From: JAJDBU01 sp046756925
Lineage (GTDB): Bacteria; Nitrospirota; Nitrospiria; SBBL01; JAADHI01
Direction of reading: 5' to 3'
Length of the DNA: 5,507 bases
Assembly: GCA_046756925.1 (NCBI GenBank)
Contig: JBHHXH010000101.1
Span: 1-5,507 of the forward strand
Part shown: positions 1 through 5,340 of the stretch, piece by piece
Layout: each line of letters starts with the position of its first letter
How positions within the stretch are numbered: the stretch's first letter is position 1
Notes under the pieces: generated by a model
Databases searched by the model: none
Told to the model about the DNA's origin: nothing
What the model saw: the letters and a program-made list of their open reading frames with translations, nothing else
Translations under genes and position numbers: made by a program

Positions 1-381
1 ATGGCGCTATTGATTACGGACGAATGCATTGCATGTGCCGCTTGCCTGCCGGAGTGTCCTAACGAGGCAATATTCGAAAACCTCGGCGATTGCGAAGCGG
101 AAGGCTTAAAAGTCACCGGAGAAGAAGAAGGTGAAGAAACCGAAACCCAAATGTCTTATGTCGACGGTGATAACATCTATGTGATTACCTACGAAAAGTG
201 TACCGAGTGTGTTGGCCATTTTGACGAGCCGCAATGCGCCGCCGTGTGCCCTGTCTCAGACTGCTGTATTCCCGATCCGACTTTTCCGGAAAAAACAGAG
301 GTGCTCCTGCAGAAAGCCATTGATCTAAACCCCGACAAAGAAATAGATGGTGCAAAGGTTTGGAGCGGTGTTCGAAATTAA
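1..381 (+). CDS. 2[4Fe-4S] ferredoxin of the Allochromatium (Alvin) type with an acidic insertion
   Basis: A small soluble electron carrier that should bind two [4Fe-4S] clusters. The first cluster motif is C9-x2-C12-x2-C15-x3-C19-P. The second is C67-x2-C70-x8-C79-x3-C83-P. The x8 loop (VGHFDEPQ) and the C-terminal tail after the second motif (residues 90-126) are hallmarks of low-potential Alvin-type ferredoxins. The start MALLITDEC matches the usual N-terminus of this family, so the ATG at base 1 is very likely the true start even though it sits at the window edge. Between the two motifs lies a Glu-rich stretch, about residues 28-55, longer than in the classical proteobacterial members; from memory, similar insertions occur in Bacteroidota-type relatives. 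Additional cysteines are C31, C88 and C89. An intrinsic terminator follows closely. The redox partner cannot be told from the neighbours. Family assignment is firm; physiological role is unknown. Confidence 0.95.
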   Translation: MALLITDECIACAACLPECPNEAIFENLGDCEAEGLKVTGEEEGEETETQMSYVDGDNIYVITYEKCTECVGHFDEPQCAAVCPVSDCCIPDPTFPEKTEVLLQKAIDLNPDKEIDGAKVWSGVRN

Positions 382-414
382 AACATCCTGATTCAATTGC
401 GTCTCAAAAGATTG

Positions 415-455
415 CCCCCGAAGATCGATCGCCATGGTCTTCGGGGGTTTTTTTT
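415..455 (+). terminator. Rho-independent terminator of the ferredoxin gene
   Basis: A perfect 10-base-pair stem, CCCCCGAAGA (415-424) with TCTTCGGGGG (438-447), is followed directly by eight T residues (448-455). A further wobble and a G-C pair can close the loop. It starts 34 bases after the ferredoxin stop. On the opposite strand the stem is not followed by a T tract, so it acts mainly in the + direction; it could still slow transcripts reading out of the CBS gene, which ends at 610. Confidence 0.93.
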
Positions 456-609
456 CGGCGGTGCATGCGACCCGTTCGTGATGGATCCGGGGAAGATCCA
501 AGCGATTTGTCGATGACGCATCAAGACGGCCGCGGCATCGGTTTTTTATATAAAACAGGCCTGTCGTTGCATTTTTAATGAAACCGGGTTTACGAATGCC
601 GGCCGCAGG

Positions 610-993
610 CTAAAGCCTGTTTTTGAAACAGATGACGAGATCCCTTACGGAAACGATACCGACGATTTTTTCCTTATCGACAACGGCGAGGTGACGGATT
701 CCCTTTTCGGCCATGAGATCATTGGCCTCTTTTGCCGTTTCATCGATATCGATCGTGATGATGGGGCTGCTCATGACGGATTCCACCGGGGTCGTATCGG
801 GATTCAAACCCTCTGCGATCCCCTTTCGCACGAGGTCCGTCTCACTTAAAAAACCGACCCTCGTTTCCCCATCGCCAACCAATAAGGAGCCGATATGCTT
901 GTCTCGCATGCAGTGTGCGGCATTTCGAAGGGATGCCTTTGGAGAAATTTCTTGAATGTCGCGATGCATTAGCAGTGCCAAGGGCGTGATCAT
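610..993 (-). CDS. Two-CBS-domain protein (stand-alone Bateman module)
   Basis: A 127-residue protein made of a tandem pair of CBS domains, about residues 7-62 and 70-123, and nothing else. Visible signatures are the CBS core strands and helices: HIGSLLV then VGFLSETDLVRKG in the first repeat, and GIRHLAVVD then IVGIVSVRDLV in the second. The second repeat begins with the usual VMSSPIITI lead. Such Bateman modules generally bind adenine nucleotides (AMP, ATP, SAM and similar) between the repeats and act as energy or metabolite sensors; the ligand and partner here are unknown. The ATG at 993 is supported by GGAG (1000-1003 on the - strand) six bases upstream. The gene diverges from the yjbQ-family gene and stands alone on its strand. 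A consensus -10 box lies 49 bases upstream of the start. The length is normal for two-domain stand-alone CBS proteins. Confidence 0.92.
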   Translation of the reverse strand: MITPLALLMHRDIQEISPKASLRNAAHCMRDKHIGSLLVGDGETRVGFLSETDLVRKGIAEGLNPDTTPVESVMSSPIITIDIDETAKEANDLMAEKGIRHLAVVDKEKIVGIVSVRDLVICFKNRL

Positions 994-1041
994 TTTTATC
1001 TCCGGGCGATATTCATTAACTTTATTTTCGAATCAAAGCAT

Positions 1042-1072
1042 ATTATAAATGATGGAAAGAATCAATTTTCAA
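1042..1072 (-). promoter_or_regulatory. Candidate sigma-70-type promoter for the CBS-domain gene
   Basis: Reading the - strand, a perfect TATAAT lies at 1047-1042. TTGAAA lies at 1072-1067, giving a 19-base spacer, which is longer than the usual 17. Initiation would fall near 1035, leaving a leader of about 40 bases that contains the GGAG ribosome site. The -10 box is convincing and the -35 box less so because of the spacing. Confidence 0.45.
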
Positions 1073-1100
1073 CCAAGGAAATGGTGTTCCATTCCATGTT

Positions 1101-1162
1101 GCACGATCAAAAAAAGATGCCTTGTCAAAGAACGTTTGATTTTTTTGTCTTTGATGTCGTGC
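1101..1162. repeat. Imperfect inverted repeat in the divergent cbs-yjbQ spacer
   Basis: GCACGA (1101-1106) pairs with TCGTGC (1157-1162). After a two-base bulge (1155-1156), TCAAA (1107-1111) pairs with TTTGA (1150-1154), and A/T-rich flanks extend the match weakly. The repeat ends 35 bases before the yjbQ start and could be an operator or a leader hairpin for that gene. I saw no convincing -35/-10 pair for yjbQ in this spacer. The rest of 994-1197 holds no gene that I can support. Confidence 0.35.
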
Positions 1163-1197
1163 GATCGACGGGGGCCGGCAATCCAAAGGGGTAAAAC

Positions 1198-1617
1198 ATG
1201 AAGTCATACCGAAAAGAACTGTGGTTTCAGACAAAATCCAGAAGGGAGTATATCAATATCACCCATAAAGTCCAGGAAGCGATCTATAAAAGCGAAGTTC
1301 GAGAGGGATTGTGCTTGGTCAACGCCATGCATATTACGGCATCGGTTTATATCAACGATGACGAACCAGGCCTTTTAGCGGATTATGACGATTTTCTCGA
1401 ACGTATCGCACCACACGCGCCGATTTCTCAATACCGTCACAATAAAACGGGAGAAGACAATGGAGATGCCCATATCAAACGTCAGTTGATGGGTAGAGAG
1501 GTCGTTGTCGCGATCACGAATGGAAAACTCGACTTCGGGCCCTGGGAACAGATCTTTTACGCGGAGTTTGACGGCCGGCGGAAAAAACGCGTGCTTGTAA
1601 AGATTCTAGGGGAGTGA
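1198..1617 (+). CDS. yjbQ: YjbQ / UPF0047 family protein
   Basis: A 139-residue member of the UPF0047/YjbQ family (Pfam PF01894, TIGR00149), about the full family length. Conserved blocks are all visible: NAMHITASVYIND (residues 42-54, with the family histidine H45), the acidic stretch LLADYDDFL, then DNGDAHIKRQLMG (87-99, H92), ITNGKLDFGPWEQIF (106-120, the usual G-x-L-x-x-G-x-W segment) and a C-terminal RVLVKILGE strand. The E. coli homologue has weak thiamine-phosphate synthase activity able to replace ThiE; the true substrate of the family is unsettled, so the product name should stay cautious. The start is supported by AGGGG (1187-1191) six bases before the ATG. The gene is monocistronic here and converges with the adenosine deaminase gene; the 69-base gap (1618-1686) has only a weak AACAA/TTGTT hairpin and no clear terminator. 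No thiamine gene is nearby. Confidence 0.93.
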   Translation: MKSYRKELWFQTKSRREYINITHKVQEAIYKSEVREGLCLVNAMHITASVYINDDEPGLLADYDDFLERIAPHAPISQYRHNKTGEDNGDAHIKRQLMGREVVVAITNGKLDFGPWEQIFYAEFDGRRKKRVLVKILGE

Positions 1618-1686
1618 CGGCCGCGCGCTGGGTCGAAAACACCAAAACAAAATCTTGTTGAACGCTTGGCAAGACGAATACCCACC

Positions 1687-2775
1687 CTAGCCCATTGGAG
1701 GCGTCCTTCTGGGGGGGCGACCGGCGCCGGGTGAGTTTTTTGCGGGGGGGCTTTTTGGATGATGTTTTAATCTGGGCCGCCCGTTATGATGGATAAACGA
1801 GTATCTCTTCGATTTTTTGTGAATCTCTTCTATCTCGGATAGATTGAGCCAAGTAAGGAGTTTTTCGTTTTCCTTGTTCTGATTGGTGCCTGAAACGGTG
1901 GTGTTATCGGTGCAAATGGAAACCGGAATGCCGTGCTCCAAAAAGGTGAGTATCGGATGTGGGTCTCCTATCTTGACCGCGCCCGTTTGATAGTTGGAGG
2001 TAAAACAACACTCGATCATGACCTTGTCCTTCGCCAGACGTCTTAATAAGGTTTTATCTCCGACGGCCGAGCAACCGTGGCCGATTCGCGAGACGCCCAG
2101 GGTATCGATGGCCTCCCATATCGCCTGAGGTCCCTCATCTTCTCCCGCATGAATGGTCAAATGAAGTCCCCCGGAACGGGCGATGTCGTACGATTCCTCG
2201 AATAACCGGGCAGGATTGCCCCGCTCAGCCCCTGCCACATCGAAGCCGATGACCCCGCTTCGTTGGTGAAGCGCTTGCGCCTCGGAGATGGCCTGGCGCG
2301 CTAAAATCTTGGCGATATGAGGCCCTTGATGCCGCATGGCAATGACGATCAAGCCGATGTCGATCGGAAATCGATCCTTCGCTTTGTTAATGCCGCTTAG
2401 GACGGAACTGATGGCCTGGCGAAGGGTCAAGCCGGCAAAGGTGTGAATAATGGGCGCATAACGTAATTCGAGCAGGCGTACATTATTTTCGTAGGCCTCG
2501 GTGACGATGGATTCGATCGCCAGGGAAATGTTGTCGTAAAATTGTGTAATCCATTGAGGATAATGGAACTTGTCGAGATATCGCAGCAAGGCGCCTTCCT
2601 CGCCCTTTTGGAGCACCAAGAGTTTTTCCATCTCTTTTTTTGTCTTGACGGGATGCAGCTCATGGCGACGCATTAATTTCCAGGTGAGATCGACCGGGAT
2701 GGATCCATCGACGTGCTGATGAAGTTCCACCTTTTCGATTTGAGAAACGTCGTCTCTTTTCCGTTGTCGCTTCAT
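1687..2775 (-). CDS. add: Adenosine deaminase
   Basis: Zinc hydrolase predicted to turn adenosine into inosine plus ammonia in the cytoplasm (Pfam A_deaminase, PF00962). In a 362-residue product the whole active site is visible: H19-x-H21 in LHQHVDGS (zinc), G177-FDVAGAE (substrate region), H209-AGE with the catalytic E212, RIGHG with H233, ECCFTSN (255-261), and CTDN with zinc ligand D290. The second Asp of the common TDD motif is Asn291; from memory, TDN also occurs in actinobacterial adenosine deaminases, so this is not a dead enzyme. I chose the ATG at 2775, not the in-frame ATG at 2832, because it overlaps the upstream stop as ATGA and begins just before the conserved fold. The start has no strong ribosome site, consistent with translational coupling to the flavoprotein gene. 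The last 34 residues after SFI (328) form an odd Pro/Lys/Arg-rich tail. Related adenine or N6-methyl-AMP deaminases cannot be fully excluded. Confidence 0.9.
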   Translation of the reverse strand: MKRQRKRDDVSQIEKVELHQHVDGSIPVDLTWKLMRRHELHPVKTKKEMEKLLVLQKGEEGALLRYLDKFHYPQWITQFYDNISLAIESIVTEAYENNVRLLELRYAPIIHTFAGLTLRQAISSVLSGINKAKDRFPIDIGLIVIAMRHQGPHIAKILARQAISEAQALHQRSGVIGFDVAGAERGNPARLFEESYDIARSGGLHLTIHAGEDEGPQAIWEAIDTLGVSRIGHGCSAVGDKTLLRRLAKDKVMIECCFTSNYQTGAVKIGDPHPILTFLEHGIPVSICTDNTTVSGTNQNKENEKLLTWLNLSEIEEIHKKSKRYSFIHHNGRPRLKHHPKSPPAKNSPGAGRPPRRTPPMG

Positions 2776-3854
2776 GGTGTTGTTCGTTCCGCGTCTTCTT
2801 TCCAAAATCGATAGGCGAGATAGGGATCCCACATGGCGCCCGTTGCCGTCATGACGGCATCCACGCCGAGCGCGAAGTAGCGACGGATATCATCGCTGGT
2901 CATGGCGCCACCGACACCGATCACGGCAAAATTGTGGGGTCCGTTATGACGAATATCCACCAGACGGGCCGCTTGGGCCATGGCGCAGGCTTGAATCGCC
3001 GCGCCGCAAATACCCGAACGAAGCCGGCCTTCACCCGGCAGGGCGGGTGTGCCATCGTGTTTGACGACTTCAAAAGGCAGGGTGTTGACGGATGCGATGC
3101 CCTCCACGCAAATGGCGTTGGCGGCGATGACGCGGGCCAATAAGTCGGGATCCGGAATATAACCGATCTTAATGACCAAAGGCGTGGTTCCGATGCGTTT
3201 TTTGACGATCGACGAAACCCGCGAGGAAGCCGCCGGATCCGAAAAGAGACTGCCTTCCCCACTGATGACATTGGGACAGGAAAGATTGATCTCCACGACA
3301 TCGGCCCCCGCATCGACCGCCATGCGCGCACAGCGCGCATAATCTTCGGCCAAGTCGGAACCGTGCCCCGGCGTGCCGACCACGCTCACGATCAGCAATT
3401 GTCCGGGGCTTAAGCCCGCCTTCGCCTGGGCCACATCCGGATGCCATTCCTTCGGGTCGCGGGAAGGCATGCCGAAAGAATTGGTGATGCTGATCTCCTC
3501 CACGCGGTTTTGGGCTTGGTCGCGGGAGATCGTCAATCGTCCTCCGATCTCCTTTTCTTGAATCGATGTGTTTCGATCGAGAATCAGGCAATTCGGTGCG
3601 GAATGGCTCGGTACAAAACAGGTCCTGACGGTTTTGTACACCAATAGATCGAAGCCGAGCTTTGCGTAGGTGGTGACCCACTTTGAATTCAGCAAGGGAC
3701 CGGCTGGAATGCCGAGTAGGGAATTGACCTTAAAGCCTAGAAAGTCCTTTTTTTCTTGAATGGACCGATGCGGAAAATCCTCTTTAAAAAAGGGGCCGTG
3801 CAGATAATTTTCTTCGTAGGAGAGATCGATACGGTATGTCGCGCGCGGATCCAT
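2772..3854 (-). CDS. Class 1 dihydroorotate dehydrogenase-like FMN oxidoreductase
   Basis: A 360-residue TIM-barrel flavoprotein of the DHO_dh family (PF01180). By motif alignment with class 1 enzymes the key residues are present: K74 in VYKT, N125 in NSFGMPS, N190/C193/N195 in EINLSCPN, N257 in SVNT, and the phosphate-binding IGVGG (312-316), followed by GVDAVMTATGAMWDP. Cys rather than Ser at 193 marks the class 1 catalytic base, and the four orotate-site asparagines suggest a dihydroorotate-like substrate. It is longer than typical class 1A enzymes (about 310), with an extra N-terminal stretch (residues 1-40) that carries no hydrophobic anchor. The ATG at 3854 is the only possible upstream start: an in-frame TGA lies at 3872-3870 with no alternative start codon between. 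There is no Shine-Dalgarno sequence. The adenosine deaminase gene follows with an ATGA overlap. I withhold pyrD because no other pyrimidine gene is near and the NSFGMPS variant differs from the usual NSMGLPN. Confidence 0.82.
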   Translation of the reverse strand: MDPRATYRIDLSYEENYLHGPFFKEDFPHRSIQEKKDFLGFKVNSLLGIPAGPLLNSKWVTTYAKLGFDLLVYKTVRTCFVPSHSAPNCLILDRNTSIQEKEIGGRLTISRDQAQNRVEEISITNSFGMPSRDPKEWHPDVAQAKAGLSPGQLLIVSVVGTPGHGSDLAEDYARCARMAVDAGADVVEINLSCPNVISGEGSLFSDPAASSRVSSIVKKRIGTTPLVIKIGYIPDPDLLARVIAANAICVEGIASVNTLPFEVVKHDGTPALPGEGRLRSGICGAAIQACAMAQAARLVDIRHNGPHNFAVIGVGGAMTSDDIRRYFALGVDAVMTATGAMWDPYLAYRFWKEDAERTTP

Positions 3855-3861
3855 TTGTAAA

Positions 3862-3890
3862 AGTCTATATCAAGAGACCGGTTGGGTCAA
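3862..3890 (-). promoter_or_regulatory. Possible promoter for the flavoprotein-deaminase pair
   Basis: On the - strand TTGACC (3890-3885, five of six matches to TTGACA) is followed after 17 bases by TAGACT (3867-3862, four of six). An overlapping TATAGA (3869-3864) gives a 15-base spacer. Either would place initiation at about 3855-3857, directly at the ATG of the flavoprotein gene, so the transcript would be nearly leaderless. This fits the lack of a ribosome site but is an inference from weak boxes. Confidence 0.33.
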
Positions 3891-3949
3891 GGTGGGTTTC
3901 GGTCCATCCATATCGTCTATGGCGGCGCTCCATTACCCATCCGAGACCT

Positions 3950-4411
3950 CTACATCCATAAAATGACCAGGATCAATACGATACCGGTTCCGATGACGGT
4001 CGCGATCGAAACCATCATGCCTTGATCGATAGGAGGACGGTTTTGCCAATCGGCCGGGTAAAGTCTTTCGTTGGGGAGGTAGCTGCCTTCATCGAAAAAC
4101 CCGAAGCCTTTTTCTAATGCGATCAGCTGAAGTTTTGCCTTTTCGTGACGCGATTTTTCTTGAAATATTTGGTAGGTCAATAAAACGATCGATAAGGCGA
4201 TGCCGCCGCCAGCAAGCAGTTTAAGACCGATGGGGATGGGGTTTTTTGCGGGAAACAAGATGGCGATCACGGAAAGAAAAACATACAAAAGAGAAGCGCG
4301 CCGGGTAATGCGAGCAATCGCGGCCCGGCGGCGATAGACCTCTCCTTTAAAAATCGGGTAGAGGAGCCGGAGCGTCTCGATGGTTTCCTTGCCGGGCGTC
4401 GTTTCGATCAT
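3950..4411 (-). CDS. Small membrane protein with three predicted transmembrane segments, partner of the adjacent NTPase
   Basis: I do not recognise a named family. The 153-residue product starts with a hydrophilic helix rich in Arg (residues 10-38, including YRRR and RITRR). Two closely spaced membrane segments follow (about 39-55 and 61-80), separated by a short Pro-rich turn. Next come a charged, probably cytoplasmic stretch (82-130, helix-forming at first, then PNERLYPADWQNRPP) and a third membrane segment at the very C-terminus (132-152). The paired helices flanked by charged helices resemble SLATT-like membrane proteins in layout only. I chose the ATG at 4411 because it overlaps the NTPase stop as ATGA and has AGGA three bases upstream; the longer reading from 4570 adds Gly/Arg-rich sequence that is just the NTPase gene in another frame. 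The overlap implies coupled synthesis with the NTPase. Function, pore formation or anchoring, is not shown by the sequence. Confidence 0.8.
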   Translation of the reverse strand: MIETTPGKETIETLRLLYPIFKGEVYRRRAAIARITRRASLLYVFLSVIAILFPAKNPIPIGLKLLAGGGIALSIVLLTYQIFQEKSRHEKAKLQLIALEKGFGFFDEGSYLPNERLYPADWQNRPPIDQGMMVSIATVIGTGIVLILVILWM

Positions 4412-5340
4412 CGTTCCTGCTTGAATGTGAGGCGCGGTGAGGTTTGGCGCACCACGGCCGTGCCGTGGTCCAATGTCCGGACCATCACGCCCGCCATGCA
4501 AAGACGGTCGAGCAGCCGCTTCGGCGGACGATTGCCCTCCGCGTTTTTCAGGTCTTCCAAAGGCATCCACTGTCCCTCCGGATTCAGCTGATCTAAGAGT
4601 GCTTCCTCTTCAGGCCGCAGTTCCGCATAGATGCGTTTGACGAGGGCATCGACCGAAGTGCTGTTTTCCGCGCCGAAGGTCTGTTCCATTAAATAGGGAT
4701 GGCCGCCGGTGTCGTTCCAAACGGCTTCCATCTGTGCCGGCCCCATGCGATCGCTGATGATCTGCCGTGCCTCCCGAATCGGCACGACGGAAAGCGGGTA
4801 GAAGCGGAGGGGAATGATGAATTCGCGGGGGTGTTCGCGCGCCCACGCATCCCAGGCCAGACCGCCGATCCAACAAATGGCGTGGATTGGGACGTCGGTC
4901 AGTTCCATAGCCATATTGGCGATCTGTGGAATCAGCTTCTCCGATTGCGGGAAGAAGCTGTCGCAGTCGTCGATGAGCAGGATGAGTTTTTTCGATCTTT
5001 GTTGCGGCGGCATTTTTTCGGCAATGTGGTGGATCTGTGTCATGAAATCGGGGAGGGACACCGGGTTTTTTCGGTAGGGGTTTTTGGGGTTCCAACTCAT
5101 GCCCTGTCGAGTCACCGCCTCGAAAAAAAGGGGCCAGGTCCCGTTAGACGGATCGGCATCCTTCAGCGAAATCAAGATGGCCCGGTGTTCGTCGTCATTC
5201 AAGCGTCCGGCCAGTTCTCCCGCCAGGGTGCTTTTGCCGATCATCGGCCCGCCGGACATCACGGCCCATTGGCCTTTCATGAGGTGTTTGCGGAGGTTTT
5301 TAATTAGGCCCAGCCGGCTGGTAAAAGGCGCATTCGACAT
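4408..5340 (-). CDS. AAA+/STAND-type P-loop NTPase with C-terminal winged-helix-like region
   Basis: A 310-residue ATPase. The Walker A loop is G30-GPMIG-K36-S37-T38 and Walker B is LILLIDDCD (119-127, acidic D124 and D125). A hydrophobic strand HAICWIGG (153-160) follows where sensor 1 is expected. The FYPLSVVPIREA segment (180-191) and TGGHPYLMEQ (211-220) are typical of the ATPase_2/STAND branch of AAA+ (Pfam PF01637, PF14516 and relatives). Residues from about 240 to 310 look like a winged helix. There are no repeats (TPR, WD40) and no fused effector domain, unlike large STAND sensors. The N-terminal FTSRLGLIKNLRKHL before the P-loop is the usual lead-in helix. The ATG at 5340 has AAGG (5351-5348) seven bases upstream. 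The next gene, a small membrane protein, overlaps the stop as ATGA, so the two probably act together. Substrate and signal are unknown; regulation, defence or a membrane-linked chaperone role are all possible. Confidence 0.85.
   Translation of the reverse strand: MSNAPFTSRLGLIKNLRKHLMKGQWAVMSGGPMIGKSTLAGELAGRLNDDEHRAILISLKDADPSNGTWPLFFEAVTRQGMSWNPKNPYRKNPVSLPDFMTQIHHIAEKMPPQQRSKKLILLIDDCDSFFPQSEKLIPQIANMAMELTDVPIHAICWIGGLAWDAWAREHPREFIIPLRFYPLSVVPIREARQIISDRMGPAQMEAVWNDTGGHPYLMEQTFGAENSTSVDALVKRIYAELRPEEEALLDQLNPEGQWMPLEDLKNAEGNRPPKRLLDRLCMAGVMVRTLDHGTAVVRQTSPRLTFKQER
4451..4469. repeat. Perfect 8-3-8 inverted repeat inside the NTPase gene
   Basis: ACCACGGC (4451-4458) and GCCGTGGT (4462-4469) are separated by CGT. 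In the - strand mRNA this GC-rich hairpin ends 39 bases before the start codon of the overlapping membrane-protein gene and could influence coupled translation. It lies in codons for residues around 291-297 of the NTPase, so coincidence with codon use is possible. Confidence 0.4.

Noticed and set aside
360..578. 72-residue open frame on the + strand after the ferredoxin
   Set aside because: It begins inside the ferredoxin gene in another frame, runs through the terminator hairpin and T tract, has no ribosome site and no recognisable protein features.
1618..1686. Terminator between the convergent yjbQ and deaminase genes
   Set aside because: The only hairpin seen is AACAA-AATC-TTGTT (1646-1659), too short and AT-rich, with no proper T tract on either strand.
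1687..2775. Loss of function of the deaminase because TDD is replaced by TDN
   Set aside because: The zinc-binding Asp290, catalytic Glu212 and all zinc histidines are present, and TDN is known in other bacterial adenosine deaminases.
2776..2832. Longer start for the adenosine deaminase at 2832
   Set aside because: It would overlap the flavoprotein by about 60 bases and adds residues that are not part of the deaminase fold; the ATGA overlap at 2775 is the usual coupled arrangement.
4412..4570. N-terminal extension of the membrane protein starting at 4570
   Set aside because: The added 53 residues are Gly/Arg/Ala-rich and lie wholly within the NTPase gene in another frame; the ATGA start at 4411 is better supported.
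4699..5307. 202-residue open frame on the + strand opposite the NTPase
   Set aside because: It is antisense to a gene with intact Walker motifs, and its translation shows no domain or plausible start.
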